Assembly: GCF_022376445.1 (NCBI RefSeq)
Contig: NW_025955101.1
Location: forward strand, 1 to 64,000
Direction: 5' to 3'
Source: Fomitopsis serialis
Lineage: Eukaryota > Basidiomycota > Agaricomycetes > Polyporales > Fomitopsidaceae
Length of the DNA stretch: 64,000 nucleotides
Shown: positions 10,433 to 28,100 of the stretch, piece after piece
How the letters are laid out: the number at the start of each line of letters is the position of its first letter
Position numbering within the stretch: position 1 is the stretch's first letter
Notes under the pieces: model-generated
What the model was told of the DNA's origin: nothing
Databases searched by the model: none
What the model saw: the letters and a program-made list of their open reading frames with translations, nothing else
Made by a program: the position numbers and the translations under genes

Positions 10433-12727
10433 ATGGGCGTTATCACCTTTGCTCTCGTGCTGGCAGCGATCTATTTCGTCTGGTCACACTTGAACAAGCC
10501 TCGGCGCGCACTTCCGCCTGGTCCCAGGCCTCTCCCACTCGTCGGGAACATCACCAATCTCACCGCGCATGAACTCTGGTTGCGCGCCAAGGAGTGGGCA
10601 CATGAATATGGTGAGCAAAGCTTGTTTCCTGCATGGTTGCCATCGCCTTGCGCAGTCTCAGACTTGAGGAGGCGTGGCCGACATACCCGAGTTCGTTGCA
10701 TAATGCGGTGACGGCAGACTTCGGGAGGTGCAGGTTTCGTATCGGCGTCTCACCCTTCTAACCGAGTGGATGCTCAGTGCGCAGTACGCACTGCATGCTG
10801 CCAGGAGGCTGACGCATTTCAAACCTGCCTTGAATCTGACTTCACGGGGACTCACCTAACACGGGTATCCTCCAGGTGACATCACCTACCTGCATGTGTT
10901 CGGCCAAGGCCTCGTTTTCATCAACAAATATGAAGTCGCCGTCGAGCTGCTGGAGAAGAGGGGCGCGATCTACTCCGACAAGCCTGGGCTCGTCATGGCC
11001 GGAGATCTGTGCGTACCATCTCCGGGTCCATTCAAGCGAAATGAAGTTAGCTTACATTAAGTCAACGATCGTAGATGCGGCTGCGAGAACATGGTACGTC
11101 CAGCGACCTGATCGGACTGACAGGCGGGACCGTCGATCTGACCCGAGCCGATATACAGGTTGCGTTTACCCGTTATGGCGACAAGTCGCGCCGCCAGCGC
11201 AAGCTGATGAATATGGCGCTCGGCGTCAACAGTGTGAAGCAATACAACCCTCTACTCGAGAGCGAGGCGCACGACCTCCTCAGGCGACTCCTCCAGAACC
11301 CAGCCGACTACGTCGGCAACTTGAAGCGGTCCGTTCTCGTCCTTACGTATGATTATCACGGAAAGCTCACTTGCTCGGGACGGTTGTGTCTAGGTATGCC
11401 GGTGGCCTGACGCTGTCGGCGGTGTATGGCTACCAGGCGCGATCGAACGACGACGAGTTCCTGCGTCTCGCAGACGAGTGCGTCGATATCCTGTCCAACG
11501 AGATTGCGTCTGGTGGTGGCATCTGGCCTGTTGACGTGTTCCCTGCGCGTACGTTCTATTTCACACTGGGGAGCGAGTGAACTATGCTGACATGCCATCG
11601 TTTCAGTTCAAAACCTGCCTGACTGGGCGCCCGGCGCAGGCTTCAAGCGCAAGGCGGCCGTATGGAAGGCTAAGATGGAAGAGTTTGTCGAAAAGCCGTA
11701 CGCGTACGTCAAGGAGCGGATGGTCAGTTCTGTTTGTGCATGACAGATGGAGCGAGCTGATCGGTTTTCGCAGCGAGATGGGAGCGCCCTTCCGTGCTTC
11801 TGCACGACATTGCTTGAGGAGCTGCACGAGCGCTGCGGCGTAGAGAAGAAAGAGGCTGAGCAGATTGACCCCCAGCGTGACTTTGACATCCGGTGGACCG
11901 CGAACTCGATGTATTCCGCCAGCATCGACAGCGTAAGTTCCGTCTTCTCCGCAGCCGCGCGATATCCTGACGTTCTCCCAGACTATGACCACTGTCTCCC
12001 ATTTCATCCTCGCGATGATGCTCCATCCCGAAGTCCTCGCGAAAGTGCAAGAGGAGATGGACGCCGTCGTCGGTTCCGGACGTCTTCCAACCTTCAGCGA
12101 CCGTGCATCTCTGCCCTTCCTCGAATGTGTCATGAGCGAGACGCTCCGCTGGGGCGTCCCCGTGCCCCTGGCGCTTCCACACCGTCTGATGGAGGACGAC
12201 TTCTACAACGGCTACCACATTCCCAAGGGCACCATCGTGTTCGGAAACGTGTGGTGAGTGTCCACAGCGGTCCGCTCACGTGTGAACGCGCCTGAACGTG
12301 TGTTCCCAGGAACATGGTCCGCAACCCTGAGGTATACCCTGAGCCCGAGGCGTTCCGCCCCGAACGCTTCTTGGAGCCTGCGGACGAGCTCACCGCGAAG
12401 CGTCGTGACCCGCGCAACTTCGTGTTTGGCTTCGGGCGGAGACGGTGCCCGGGCCTGCACCTCATTGAGCAGTCCCTGTGGATTGTCATGGCATGCATGG
12501 TCGCGACGCTCGATATCTCGAAGGCGATTGACGATAACGGAAACGTCATCGAACCCAAGATCACTTTCGACAACTCCGTGTTCAGGTGAGCGTCGTTAGT
12601 ACGCGGAACTGAGCCTGCTATTGACACGGTAGGAAACAGGACACCCGCGCCGTTCAAGGTCGACATCCGCCCGAGATCGGAGCAGTCGCTCAAGATCATC
12701 CGTCAGGTCACGGAAGGTTCGGCCTGA
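10433..12727 (+). CDS. Cytochrome P450 monooxygenase
   Basis: About 520 residues from ten exons. The N-terminus has one membrane anchor (VITFALVLAAIYFVW) followed by the proline-rich hinge LPPGPRPLPLVGN. Later landmarks are the I-helix region SIDSTMTTVSHFI, the K-helix ETLRWGVP (ExxR), the PERF motif FRPERFLEP and the heme loop FGFGRRRCPG with the cysteine ligand. All are present, so it should be an active ER-bound monooxygenase; the substrate cannot be read from sequence. It resembles the basidiomycete enzymes often labelled O-methylsterigmatocystin oxidoreductase-like. Exon 3 is only 19 bases (11075-11093) and restores GCEN between GDLC and MVAFTRYG. Intron 1 (10611-10875) is 265 bp, far longer than the others. 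Confidence 0.92.
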
Positions 12728-14214
12728 ATTCGGCATTCTCGCCGTTTGTGTGGTCGCTGGCAGACTGAAAGTACGTACTGTAGTAATAGTTATTTACGGG
12801 TCACTTGCTTTACACATCCTACTCCTCGAACTGCATTGGGTATTTGCTGCATCTTTTCAATTCGATTTCTCATCAGTGATGGTGTGAGGTCCTTCAAATT
12901 CTCCAGGCGAGCCTCTCTGGCTAAGGTGCGTGACAAGCGGCGGTCATTGAGAGGTGCCGCGCCACGACCTGTACTCTAAACCATTCAAGCCACGGAAGCA
13001 GAATCGGGGATGACATCCTAACTCAGAGTATGGGTACATGCACAGTGAATCAAGTGGCGAAAGTGTCAAACACGGGTACTGCCCTCAGCGAAACCAGGAG
13101 ATCGCCATTCACTAACTCACGCTTGATGTCAACTAGACCAAAGATGTATGTATTTCACGCGCACTCGGGGCACAGCTAGCCATGAGTCGCGCGACACGAG
13201 TAGCATTGGCATGTCTACCTCACTGGCATCTCAACTCAATCATGTCTCGGATCCTCGCGCGCTCAGAGTGCTCCGGACAGCCTCCTCATGGCGGCGACGA
13301 GCGCACTCCAAATCTCGGTTGCGTACATGAGGTCGCCCATACATGATCTACTAGTAGTAGTAACTCACTCCAAGTCGACTCGGAGCAGCCGCAGCTTTTG
13401 CGACGCCGGCCGTGCGCAGCAGTCTGGAACGTCCGTCGTCCACGAACCACGCACTTCTGAATCCAATTTCCATTGCAGGCCTGAAAAGCCGGCAAGTGTG
13501 TTGAAAATAAAAGTACCTCGTCGGCTGCCGTCCTGCTCTGGGCAGGCGCTGAGCGCTGAGTGACGCACAGAGAGCCGATTTTCGAGACAACTTGAACGAC
13601 TCAGAGGCCCGTACTTCGACTCCAGCTGAGCCTGGACCGTGATGAGGATTCGGAGGACATGGAGATATCATCGTCGACTATACTCGGAGTACGCTGCCCC
13701 CGGCAGTCACGTCAATCACGTACTGCAGAATGGTCTAGAGTGCACTCATTGCAGCAGCAGGTGGACCGTCAGCTTCCGACAACAGGAAGTGTGGCCGAGT
13801 AAGCGCACCTTGACGCTGGCTCTCTCGTAAGGGTCGGGTGCAGTCAGTACAAATGATACAGAGTTGTGGCGAGACGCCTAGATCAACGGTGTTCACAAAA
13901 CTCGGTATGCGTTCGCAGCGATCTAAGGCCCACGTCGCGAAAAGACGCCACCACGTAGCGAGGATCATTGACAGGTTGATAGGCTTTGAGACCGTACGCG
14001 CGCGCACCGAGTTGGACGTGAAGCTTTGAAGCTTGAGCTCGAAGCATGCCTGTCGACGCCTGCGGACTCTCGGGCGTCCGGGTCTTCGCATCGAATTCAA
14101 CTACGGGCGGCAAGCTCAACCTGGGCGTACTTGTCCAGCCCCATCCGACCGCACAAGCAGAGTGAGCACTTGGTGGGCACAGCCGCGGGGCTGGTGCTCT
14201 GTGCGAACCTGAGA
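12728..14214. other. Intergenic
   Basis: About 1.5 kb with no recognisable gene on either strand. It contains one GAAGCTT-type repeat near its right end. Confidence 0.45.
14019..14051. repeat. GAAGCTT-type short tandem motif
   Basis: GAAGCTTTGAAGCTTGAGCT followed by CGAAGC. This is one of five loci in the window with tandem or near-tandem GAAGCTT units, all outside conserved coding exons. Confidence 0.5.
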
Positions 14215-15175
14215 ACTAACTGGCCGAGTCTAGCTCGTCATAATTCGTCGAGAACCTGCGGTACGTCCTCCGGAGTTACTCTGCCCAGCCTGGCCTGCAA
14301 CTTGGCGGCTAATATGGGGGAGAATGCAACGTGCATTGGCCAGTCTGGATGGGGAGCCGAGTACGTGTGCAGCCCACCTAGCACATGCAAGTGTCAGAAG
14401 AGCGTAAGGCAAACCGCGAACGGCGACTCGCCTATGCCCGCCCACATGGGCGACCTCCCCGAGCGAGACGCAAAGCTACAGCCCTCGCGTCGAGTTCTCC
14501 TCGTGCAGAAAAGCTTCGCGACGCTACCACCGGTCTCGCCGCACCTCAATCCCTGGGGCCGCGGGAGCACAGGACAGGTGCAGCTTCGCCGCAGCCTCAG
14601 ACACCTCACCCGTCTGGCGCTCCTCCGTCTCCAGTACCGGGTGCTAACTGCGTGGTTCGTGCATGCTCGCGCAGCTGCCCTGCGACTTGGATGTCGTTCA
14701 GGTTCGCAAGGAAAATCCTCAGGGATGTACAGCGGTGAGCGGCCAACGGCAAAGACCGTGGTGTAATAGTAGAGCTCATCCGCGTCGTCCTCACTGGGCC
14801 GGTGCGCCGCGGATACACGGGCTGGTTCTAGTCTCCCGTAGGCAGACTCTAAACGAGACCTCTTTGAGTGGGGGAGGACGGTCTCATATGGGCTGGTTCG
14901 GCGACCAGGAGGAGTGGACGAGGCCGTCCCAACTTTCGCACGCCCTGATGGTGAGGTCCTCTGAGAGCGGCGACTTGATTCTGTGGGAGTACTGTGACGG
15001 AGGATGGTACGCGCGGAGGACGAAGTAGCTCTCCTGGTGCAAAGTCGTGCAAAACCTCGGGCGGTCGAGAATGATTGAGGCTGCGGTTTGGCTGCGGTTG
15101 CGCGAAGAGCAAGCCGTCCTGAGGGCCGAGTCGGTACATCGATTCGATGACACGGGCTGGTAATGGATGAGTAGT
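14215..15175 (-). pseudogene. Inverted dead copy of the sucrase/ferredoxin-like gene
   Basis: Minus-strand sequence aligns with the gene at 2037-3014 along almost its whole length but in all three frames. Matching blocks are RPSGRLALRA with RPTGRLALRA, HPPSQYSHRIKSPL with QPPSQYPPKSKSPL, HSSWSPNQP with NFSWSPDQP, and DELYYYTTVFAVGRSPLYIP with EELYYATAFAVDRAPLYIP, then NLNDIQVAGQLREHARTTQL. The similarity continues through both intron positions (14290-14405), so this was a DNA-level duplication, not a processed copy. Frameshifts and a 61-bp insertion (14829-14889) rule out function. Confidence 0.85.
14819..14899. mobile_element. 61-bp insertion with 10-bp target-site duplication
   Basis: GGGCTGGTTC occurs at 14819-14828 and again at 14890-14899, whereas the parental gene has the matching site only once. 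Between them lie 61 bases (14829-14889) absent from the parent, whose first 47 bases nearly match 1342-1388. The duplication marks a real insertion into the dead gene. The element type is unknown: its ends are not convincing inverted repeats in this copy, and no tRNA-type box is obvious. Confidence 0.7.
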
Positions 15176-15573
15176 AGACATACTGTAGTTGTGGCCCACT
15201 CCTCGTCGTTCGGCTGAAGTACCTAGAATCACCAGAATTTCGGGGTTTCAAGAAGCAGGAGTTCCTGTTGGCCCTCGGCGTTGGCATGAGCTTGGAGGGC
15301 GTGAAGTAGGTCAGATGTAGAATGGCTCAAGTCGTGCAGAGGTATCGGACACTTCAGTCAGACAGTATGGCCACGATGCAATAGTGCCTGGCTGCACAGT
15401 GGGGTTCCTGAGCAGAAGACAGTATAGCGTAAGTAGTACAATCCGTGCGTGTCATGCTAACATGCAATCTAATGTATGAGCTGGGGTGCTCCTAGCCTAC
15501 ATAGTCCTCGTATCGTCATCTATCATACCAGCAAATAACTGGTTGCCTCTACGGGAGCATGTCCACATCATTG
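15176..15573. other. Intergenic, 3' flank of the ABC transporter gene
   Basis: About 400 bp with no coding sequence seen. Confidence 0.45.
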
Positions 15574-21477
<5,904 letters not shown>

Positions 21478-22265
21478 GGCCGTCAAGAGCAAGCGGCAGG
21501 ACGAATCTGGGTCAGTACATGTTCAGCTATCATCGGCGTTGCCATTATGTATCGGTCCTGACTCAAACAGGCGAGCCACGGCGCCGAAAGCCACGCAAGC
21601 GCGGTGGTCCCATTCCCACTGCGCAGTGCACATGCGCGTTCTCAGGAGGCTGTCGCGATTGTACGCCAGCGTGACTCGCACCTCTGCAGCCTTTCTGTGC
21701 CGCGGTGCCACGCGGTCATATTGCCTCACCTTCACCGGAGTCCACTACCCGTCTGTGAGACGGTGTCATACTTGGGAACGCGTTGCAACATTGCCCGCAA
21801 CAGGTAACTCTTGGGTAACTCAGCTATGTTATCCGCAGGCAACGGGTAAATGGCGACGCGACGTAGGCTCGGAGCTGGCCCTAGCCAGTCCCTCATCAAA
21901 TTCGGCAGGCCAATTTGACTGACAAAGGGCCAATGAGAGCTCGGAGATTGGTCCGAGATTCGGAGGAGAGCCTTTTCGGGATGGCCGTGAAAAGACCGGA
22001 GGTTGATCCAACATTGTGGGCGCACAACTCAAACGATCAGCTACATGTACTACTTGGATCGGCCATCATGCATCATGCATCACGATGGACATACTCTCGA
22101 GGCCCGTATATATGCCAATGCAGGTCAATACACAAGAGCAGGCAGAGCGCGGTGGATAGATAGAACACGATACAGATAATACATGTTACATGCGCACAAC
22201 AAACCGTTAGCTTGAAAACACCCTGTCTTACACGAACACCCTGGATCTACTTCCTTGTTCACTCA
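21478..22265. other. Intergenic
   Basis: Nearly 800 bp between two minus-strand genes: promoter of the ABC transporter gene and 3' flank of the zinc-finger gene. No conserved coding sequence seen. Confidence 0.45.
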
Positions 22266-23894
22266 TCACAGCTCCATCTCCATCTCCATCCCGTCCCACT
22301 CCTCTTCTATCTTCTCCCCGACGCTCATCGCACGGACGCTCGACTCCCGCTTTATGCTCCTCGCCGAGAAGCCGTACACGTAGTCTCCGTCCATGCTCTC
22401 CACGTCCACGTAGTCGCTCTCAGACGCAGACCCACTGCGCGAGCGTGAGCCAGAGCGGACCGACGAGCGCGGGAGCGACCACCCGCCCGTGCCGTCCGGA
22501 TACTCGTACGACTGGCCGAGCGCAGAAGCAGACGCGGACGAAGAGCGGAACGACGACTGCGCGAAGCCGGTTGACAGCGACACGGGTGAGCTCCACGCGT
22601 CTGAGGCTGACGCGGACGCGCGGCTCACGAAGCTGTAGCCAAGCGGGTCACGGTCGCGGTACACGCTCTGTGCCGGCACCGTTATCGGCACCGCCGCAGA
22701 CCGCTCAGTCGTGTACGCCTGACTGTTCGTGGGTTGAGGTGGCGGCTGCGGGCTCTCGGAGCCAGTGGGCACGGCGAGCACGCCGGGGCGCAGCTGCGTC
22801 ACGCCGCCCGCCACAGGGACAGCGTAATCATGCAGACGTGGGCCGGAGCGCGCAGTCGATAGTGCAGATAAGGCTGGCACAGAGCTAGAGACGGCAAACG
22901 GCGCAGGTTGCTCGAGCGAGAACGCGGCCGGGCCTGGCTTGGTGGGAGCACCCATGCCTGCGGTGTTCTCGGCACTTGGCGGAGGAACTATGCCACCTGA
23001 CAAGTAGGATGGCCACAGCGCACGGTCGTCGGGAAGGGACGTTCCCCCAGTCGCCGACGGGGCGATGTGCGAGAGAATGGCAGCTGCCTGTCGAAGCGGT
23101 GCTTATTAGGATTTAAGCGCTCGTGGGAATGAGACGACAAAGGGCGCACCTCGAGGAGCTGCACCTGCTGGTGCTTGCTCAGAAGGAACTTGGACGCCTC
23201 GCGCCAGTGCGGCGAGTGCTCCCAGCGATGCTTGATGAGGCATGACGGGTGCCGGTAGACCTTCGAGCAGCTCTCGCACTTGAAGATGGCGCCCTTCTTC
23301 TTCCCAGTGCCTTTCCCCGCTGCGACGCTGATCCCACCCCCGAGGTCCGCCTCCTCCCGCGCCGCCTCTTTTAGGGCTGCGGACGCGGGCTCGATCTCGC
23401 CCGCCGCAGAGACATAGGTGGTGAGCGCCTGCGGCGGAGGTGTCCCAGATAGCGAGAGTTTCGCAAGAGAAGTGAGCGCAGCTGCAGCAGTGGAGATAGT
23501 GACCGGCCTGCAAAGAAGGGCATATGTTTAAGGCGGGCTTAGAGGATACGTGTAACGCACGAAGGCCGGCTCGCTGCCTCGCGCGCGTCGCTCAGTCTCC
23601 TTCGCGCATGTCCGCTGGACGACAGCCGGCGGTGCTTGTGGGGTGCGTGGACCTTCGCCCCAGCACCCAGGCTGCTAGGCCCGGTGCTGCTGAAGCTGCG
23701 GCCGCTGTAGCTGCTCGGTATAGGGGCGACCTCTTGCGCAGTGTCCCGCTGTACCGGGACGGGCACCGCACTCTCCGCCGCCATAGACAGCGAAAGCAGG
23801 CCGTCCAAGCCACCCTGCTGAGATACGTACGTCAGCAAGTAAGTCGACCGAGTCAGTTTGGACGCACAGGTGGTGCTGCAGTCGTCGCGCTCAT
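22266..23894 (-). CDS. C2H2 zinc-finger protein, probable transcription factor
   Basis: Four exons (23868-23894, 23561-23817, 23150-23507, 22266-23087) sum to 1,464 bases, 487 residues, starting MSATTAAPPQGGLDGL. One classical finger, FKCESCSKVYRHPSCLIKHR followed by WEH (C-x2-C-x12-H-x3-H), lies near residue 165 and is followed by HWREASKFLLSKHQQVQLLE, a conserved basidiomycete extension. The remaining C-terminal half is Ser/Pro-rich and disordered, with many SRS repeats and an acidic, Met/Glu-rich end. A single finger plus long disordered arms suggests a nuclear regulator; targets are unknown. Neighbouring genes give no functional clue. Confidence 0.82.
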
Positions 23895-24204
23895 GTCTCG
23901 GCCACGTAGCCTCCCTGTATCCGGAACAAAGCCAGCGAAGTCGGTACAAGAAAAATTAAACACTGGGTAGCGGCAAAGCCTCCGCGCAAAGAGTACGACT
24001 ATATCATGAAACGGTGGCCATTGACTGTGAGGGTCAGGAAGAAAGGGAAGAGACCCTTGGGAGGTACAGCAGGGTCGAGATATTGACAAAGGCTAAAAGT
24101 TGAGACTCCGCCGATCTTCTCAATAGAGATTGATAAGTGAAATGAATACGTTGCTGATACTAAGTAAGCAGGTCTATCTATACGCGGCGAATAGTATTAG
24201 TAGC

Positions 24205-24250
24205 GAATGAAGCTGAAGCTTGAAGCTTGAAGATCGCACGAGCTCGTGAA
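24205..24250. repeat. GAAGCTT-type short tandem motif
   Basis: GAAGCTGAAGCTTGAAGCTT followed by GAAG, at the left edge of the iminopeptidase relic. Confidence 0.5.
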
Positions 24251-24344
24251 GGATAAGTATGTATGCGACGAGTATGCGATATATTCGGCCTTGGGTAGTC
24301 TCTGGCTGGCGCTCTGCAGGAAAAAACTGTCAGATTTTTATTTG

Positions 24345-24730
24345 AATGCCCGGCGTTCAAGGAGCTGCATCGGAAGCATGGGACGTGTCCCATGGATCCT
24401 CGCCGACCGGGGTTTGCGAGCGAACTTGAGAACCGCTTTCACGGATGGGAACTGGTTGATTACGCCGGCGGCAATGTACATTGTCCCTTAATTCATTTTC
24501 AGGAATTGAAATACTGAGGAGGGAACTAGGTTTGCGCCGGATGGAAACTCGCGTCTTGGACGATCATCGACAGGTTGCATCTGATCCGGGTGTCTGCCCT
24601 CGTCATCAACGGGGGCATAGAAATGTCGCAGGACTTTGCGGTACAGACACCGTTGTGGAGGAGAGGGCGGCATCACTCACTGACTGGCAGAAGGTGCTCG
24701 CTGTCCTAAACATGAGGTTCTGATATAAGC
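24345..24730 (+). pseudogene. Proline iminopeptidase (peptidase S33) relic, C-terminal part
   Basis: The best block is DRLHLIRVSALVINGG then SQDFAV (about 24566-24645), matching the family's IIDRLHxIxVPTLxINGRxD strand-and-acid region. About 200 bp upstream, FECPAFKELHRKHGTCPMDP resembles the family's PEFxxAxxxFYxKHxCxxDPxP segment in the correct order. Frames change between blocks and no start, nucleophile block or stop can be assigned. A second relic on the opposite strand lies at 29925-30430. Confidence 0.6.
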
Positions 24731-25173
24731 CACTGGAATTTACGGTTCCGCATGTACACTCACCTATATGACCTAGTTGTACGGTGTGCTGTTTGATTCC
24801 AATGACACATTTGAAGGCTATCAGGCCCTGATGCATGTCGAGAATGTGAGCTGTATGTCAGACTTCCTGGAACGCTGCGCGCAGTTCGAGTTAAAGGCAA
24901 AATTAAACATATGTAACAAGAATCGGGCTCTATGAAAGCATGGAGATGATAGAACTCAGAAGTAGACCTGAGGGGTCAAAGAGACTTTGGATTCTTGGAA
25001 GAACGAGTTCAAGTTGAAGCCTTACATAATAGCCTGAGGGGCCGAAGGCGTTCAGTATACAGTCACGTGATCACCTACAGCGTCAGCGGGCGAAACGACT
25101 GCACCGCGAGTTGTTGGCCGACAACTTATATTCCTGACCTACTGCTGCTGGGACAGCGCGAAATGCTGCAGAG

Positions 25174-28100
25174 ATGCTATCTTCGGCCTCATCGTCTGCT
25201 GTGACTATACCAACTCCCGGAAAGTCCATCCTCAAGCGACCACCGCCACCACAGCAGTCGTTCTTCTCCTTGGCTCGCCTCTCGAAGCTCCTGCCAACTC
25301 AACAGGCGAACGCGAACCAGGATGAGGCCTCGACGCTCAAACGAGCGCATTTTATCCTTCCGGAGATGACGGTTGTATACCCAATATCTGCGGCTAATCC
25401 ACCGTCCATGCCGAACATGAAGGAAGAGAAGAAGTCGATCGAGGAGCGGGAGCTGGAGAGGAGACGGCGCATACTGAGAGGCGGATCGAGCACGGCGAGC
25501 GTCGACGGCGACGAGACGTGGTGGAATCTTGACCAGGTCGAGTCGTTCTACAGAGAATGTTGCGTGGGTCGAGAGGAGGTTCCAGATCCAGGCGTGTCCC
25601 TTGCCTTCAAGGTGAGCAGTCCCGAGTCGGTTCTACATTCAGAGAGTTGAGACATGTGCGAAATGTCCTCCTACGTCTGCGCGCGAGCTACATTACATGC
25701 TCGTACAGCGAGTATTAAATCCTTAGGGGGAGATTCCTCCTTTGGCACTTCGTAGACCAAACTGTCTTTCGACGTGCTCGTCTCGCACACCAGATGCCAA
25801 AGATCTGCTTGACCTTTATATTTCATCCCACATAGCAGAGCATTTCCATAGTGACATGCACCTGCTACTGTCTTGCTTGCGTTCGTACCTTGCTGACGTC
25901 TCTGCACAGCGCGCTGCAGGCTCGAACCCTCGCACTGTCGATCTCTCGGGTATACAGTTGACAATTGGATCTGCATCGGTGCTCTCGGATGTCTTCACCA
26001 TCGAGTGGGGTCTGCGGAAGCTTGTATTCAAGGAGTGTGATTTGGACGAACATGTACGTTTCGCGACCTCTATCTGACCGTCGAAGGCCTGACTCCTCGC
26101 ACGCAGATACTCAAGCCAATACTTCACTCATTGTTGATACCAGACAGCCTCACCTTCCTGTCCGTTGCGTCTAATCGACGACTAAAGCCCGCTGCTTTCC
26201 GACTACTTGGCGCCTATTTGTCCAAGGTGTGTATGACTCTCGAGTGAATCATCGCAGATAGTAATCCCAGCAGACAAACAGTCTGCAATTCCTAGACCTC
26301 GCGCAGAACTCGCTTGACAAGAAGTCAATTGAATACATTGCCAGCGCACTACCTGAAACACCGAAGTCGGGTCTCGTATCCCTCCGGTTAGACGACTGTT
26401 CGCTCAAACCCACCGCCCTAGACGCCCTAGGTAGTTATACAGATTTTCGTTTTCGTTTTGACGATGAGCTCAATCCAGAGCAGCCAACGTCGTCCGCAAG
26501 TCCTCCTTGCGCAACATATCCCTACGGCTGAACCGCATCAGCGCCGCTGGTGCGGTCGCCATCGCACTAATGATCAAAGACTACCCCGACCGCTTCCCCA
26601 ACGCCGGGCCCTCCTCCCCACTCTCACCGTCCATCATCAGTCCCGAGTCCACCCCGCCGCCCACACCACAGATGCCTGCATTCTCCCTCCCGCGCACCGA
26701 CTCCATAGCGACACCTCCCCCACCACGCACGGGCCCTCTCCCGCCTCCACCACGACACCCTAACTCCGTGCCACATACTACATACACCCCATATATCCCC
26801 CGTGCTCGTCGTGTAGCAGCCGCTGCTGGTGGCAACAGCACTGCGGCTGCAGCGAATACGAATCCGCTGTCGTCGAACGGGCAGCCCGTCCCGATCATCA
26901 CGTCGTCAGCGCAGGGAGGGATCACTGCGAGACATCCAATGCCACCGGTGACTCACGGAGCGAGTCAGTCAGCTCTGGGACATGCGCACGGGACGCAAAG
27001 GTATGACCAAGGCCCGAGTGCGGCGTTACTGGACAAGGTACGCGCGCTGGACAACTTGCCGCGGCTGGGTGCGCTGCGGACGCTGGATCTGAAGGGCAAT
27101 GATATACGGGTGAGTGTTGTAGTCTTACGAGAACGAGACTGAATGCTGATTCAACCCGTTTACAGACCGGGATCACGTACATCTCCCAGGTGCTGAAGCG
27201 CAATCGCACGCTGAAGGTGCTCAACTTGAGCGAGAACAAGCTTGATGTCCAAGGATTGGTGGCTGTCGCGGAGGCACTGGTAAGTGGTCTGACGACTCGT
27301 TGGTGGACCGTGTTCTGACGTCTTCGTTAGAAATACAATTCGTGCCTAGAGACGCTGGACCTATCGAAAAACCCATGCTGTGGTCCAGGCCTGGAAGGGG
27401 TATGTCTTCCAACAGCTCTCGGATTACCTCCGCTAAATAATGGCTGTTCCGGATAGATCCAGTCACTACGGACAGCGTTCACTCTCAACGACGCGCTCAA
27501 GCGATTGTTCTTGTCTTCTACAGGCATGACATCTTCTGGCGCGATAGCGCTTGCAGAGTTCCTCCCCGAATCGAAGTCGCTCCTCCATCTAGACCTGACC
27601 ATGAACAACCTCGACCTCGCTGGCGTCATGGCGCTTAACTCAGGGCTGAAAGCCAATCATACCATGCGGTGCCTCGATCTGAACATCCCTCCAGCGGACG
27701 AAGAGATGGCTCGGTCTGTACTCCATTATCCCAATTCTACTCACAGCACTCGCTGACGTACCGACAATAGTATGTGCCGCGATATCCTCAACACCTGTGT
27801 CCGCAACACGGAGGAGGCAGAGAGGGCCGCCAATCCGTCCAGTCCTGACGGGGCCAGCGGGCGAGGCCAGGGCAAAGGCGTCTGGAACATGATCGAGGAA
27901 AGCGAGCTCGCGAGGACCTTCCGGCAGGACGGTCAGAAAAAGGTTGCACCCCTTTCTGAGACTTCCTCCCTCGCGTCTGCAAGCCCGACTGACGTCCCTT
28001 CCGCGGAACAACAGACCGTCTCCGGAATCATCGTACGGGCGCGCGCGTGCAAGACTCAGCTCGAAGACACCCTCGCCCGCTCGCCGTCCTCATCGTCGTC

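Larger units (their letters stand above)
23895..25173. other. Divergent intergenic region with gene relic
   Basis: About 1.3 kb between the start codons of the zinc-finger gene (-) and the PPP1R37-like gene (+). It contains a GAAGCTT motif and a decayed proline iminopeptidase fragment. Confidence 0.5.

Noticed and set aside
14026..14766. 246-residue plus-strand frame
   Set aside because: Antisense to the dead sucrase-ferredoxin copy.
24300..24460. Non-LTR retrotransposon reading of FLFECPAFKELHRKHG
   Set aside because: It superficially resembles reverse-transcriptase C-terminal motifs, but its place before the iminopeptidase DRLHLI block, with KHxCxxDP spacing, fits the peptidase better. 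Not fully excluded.
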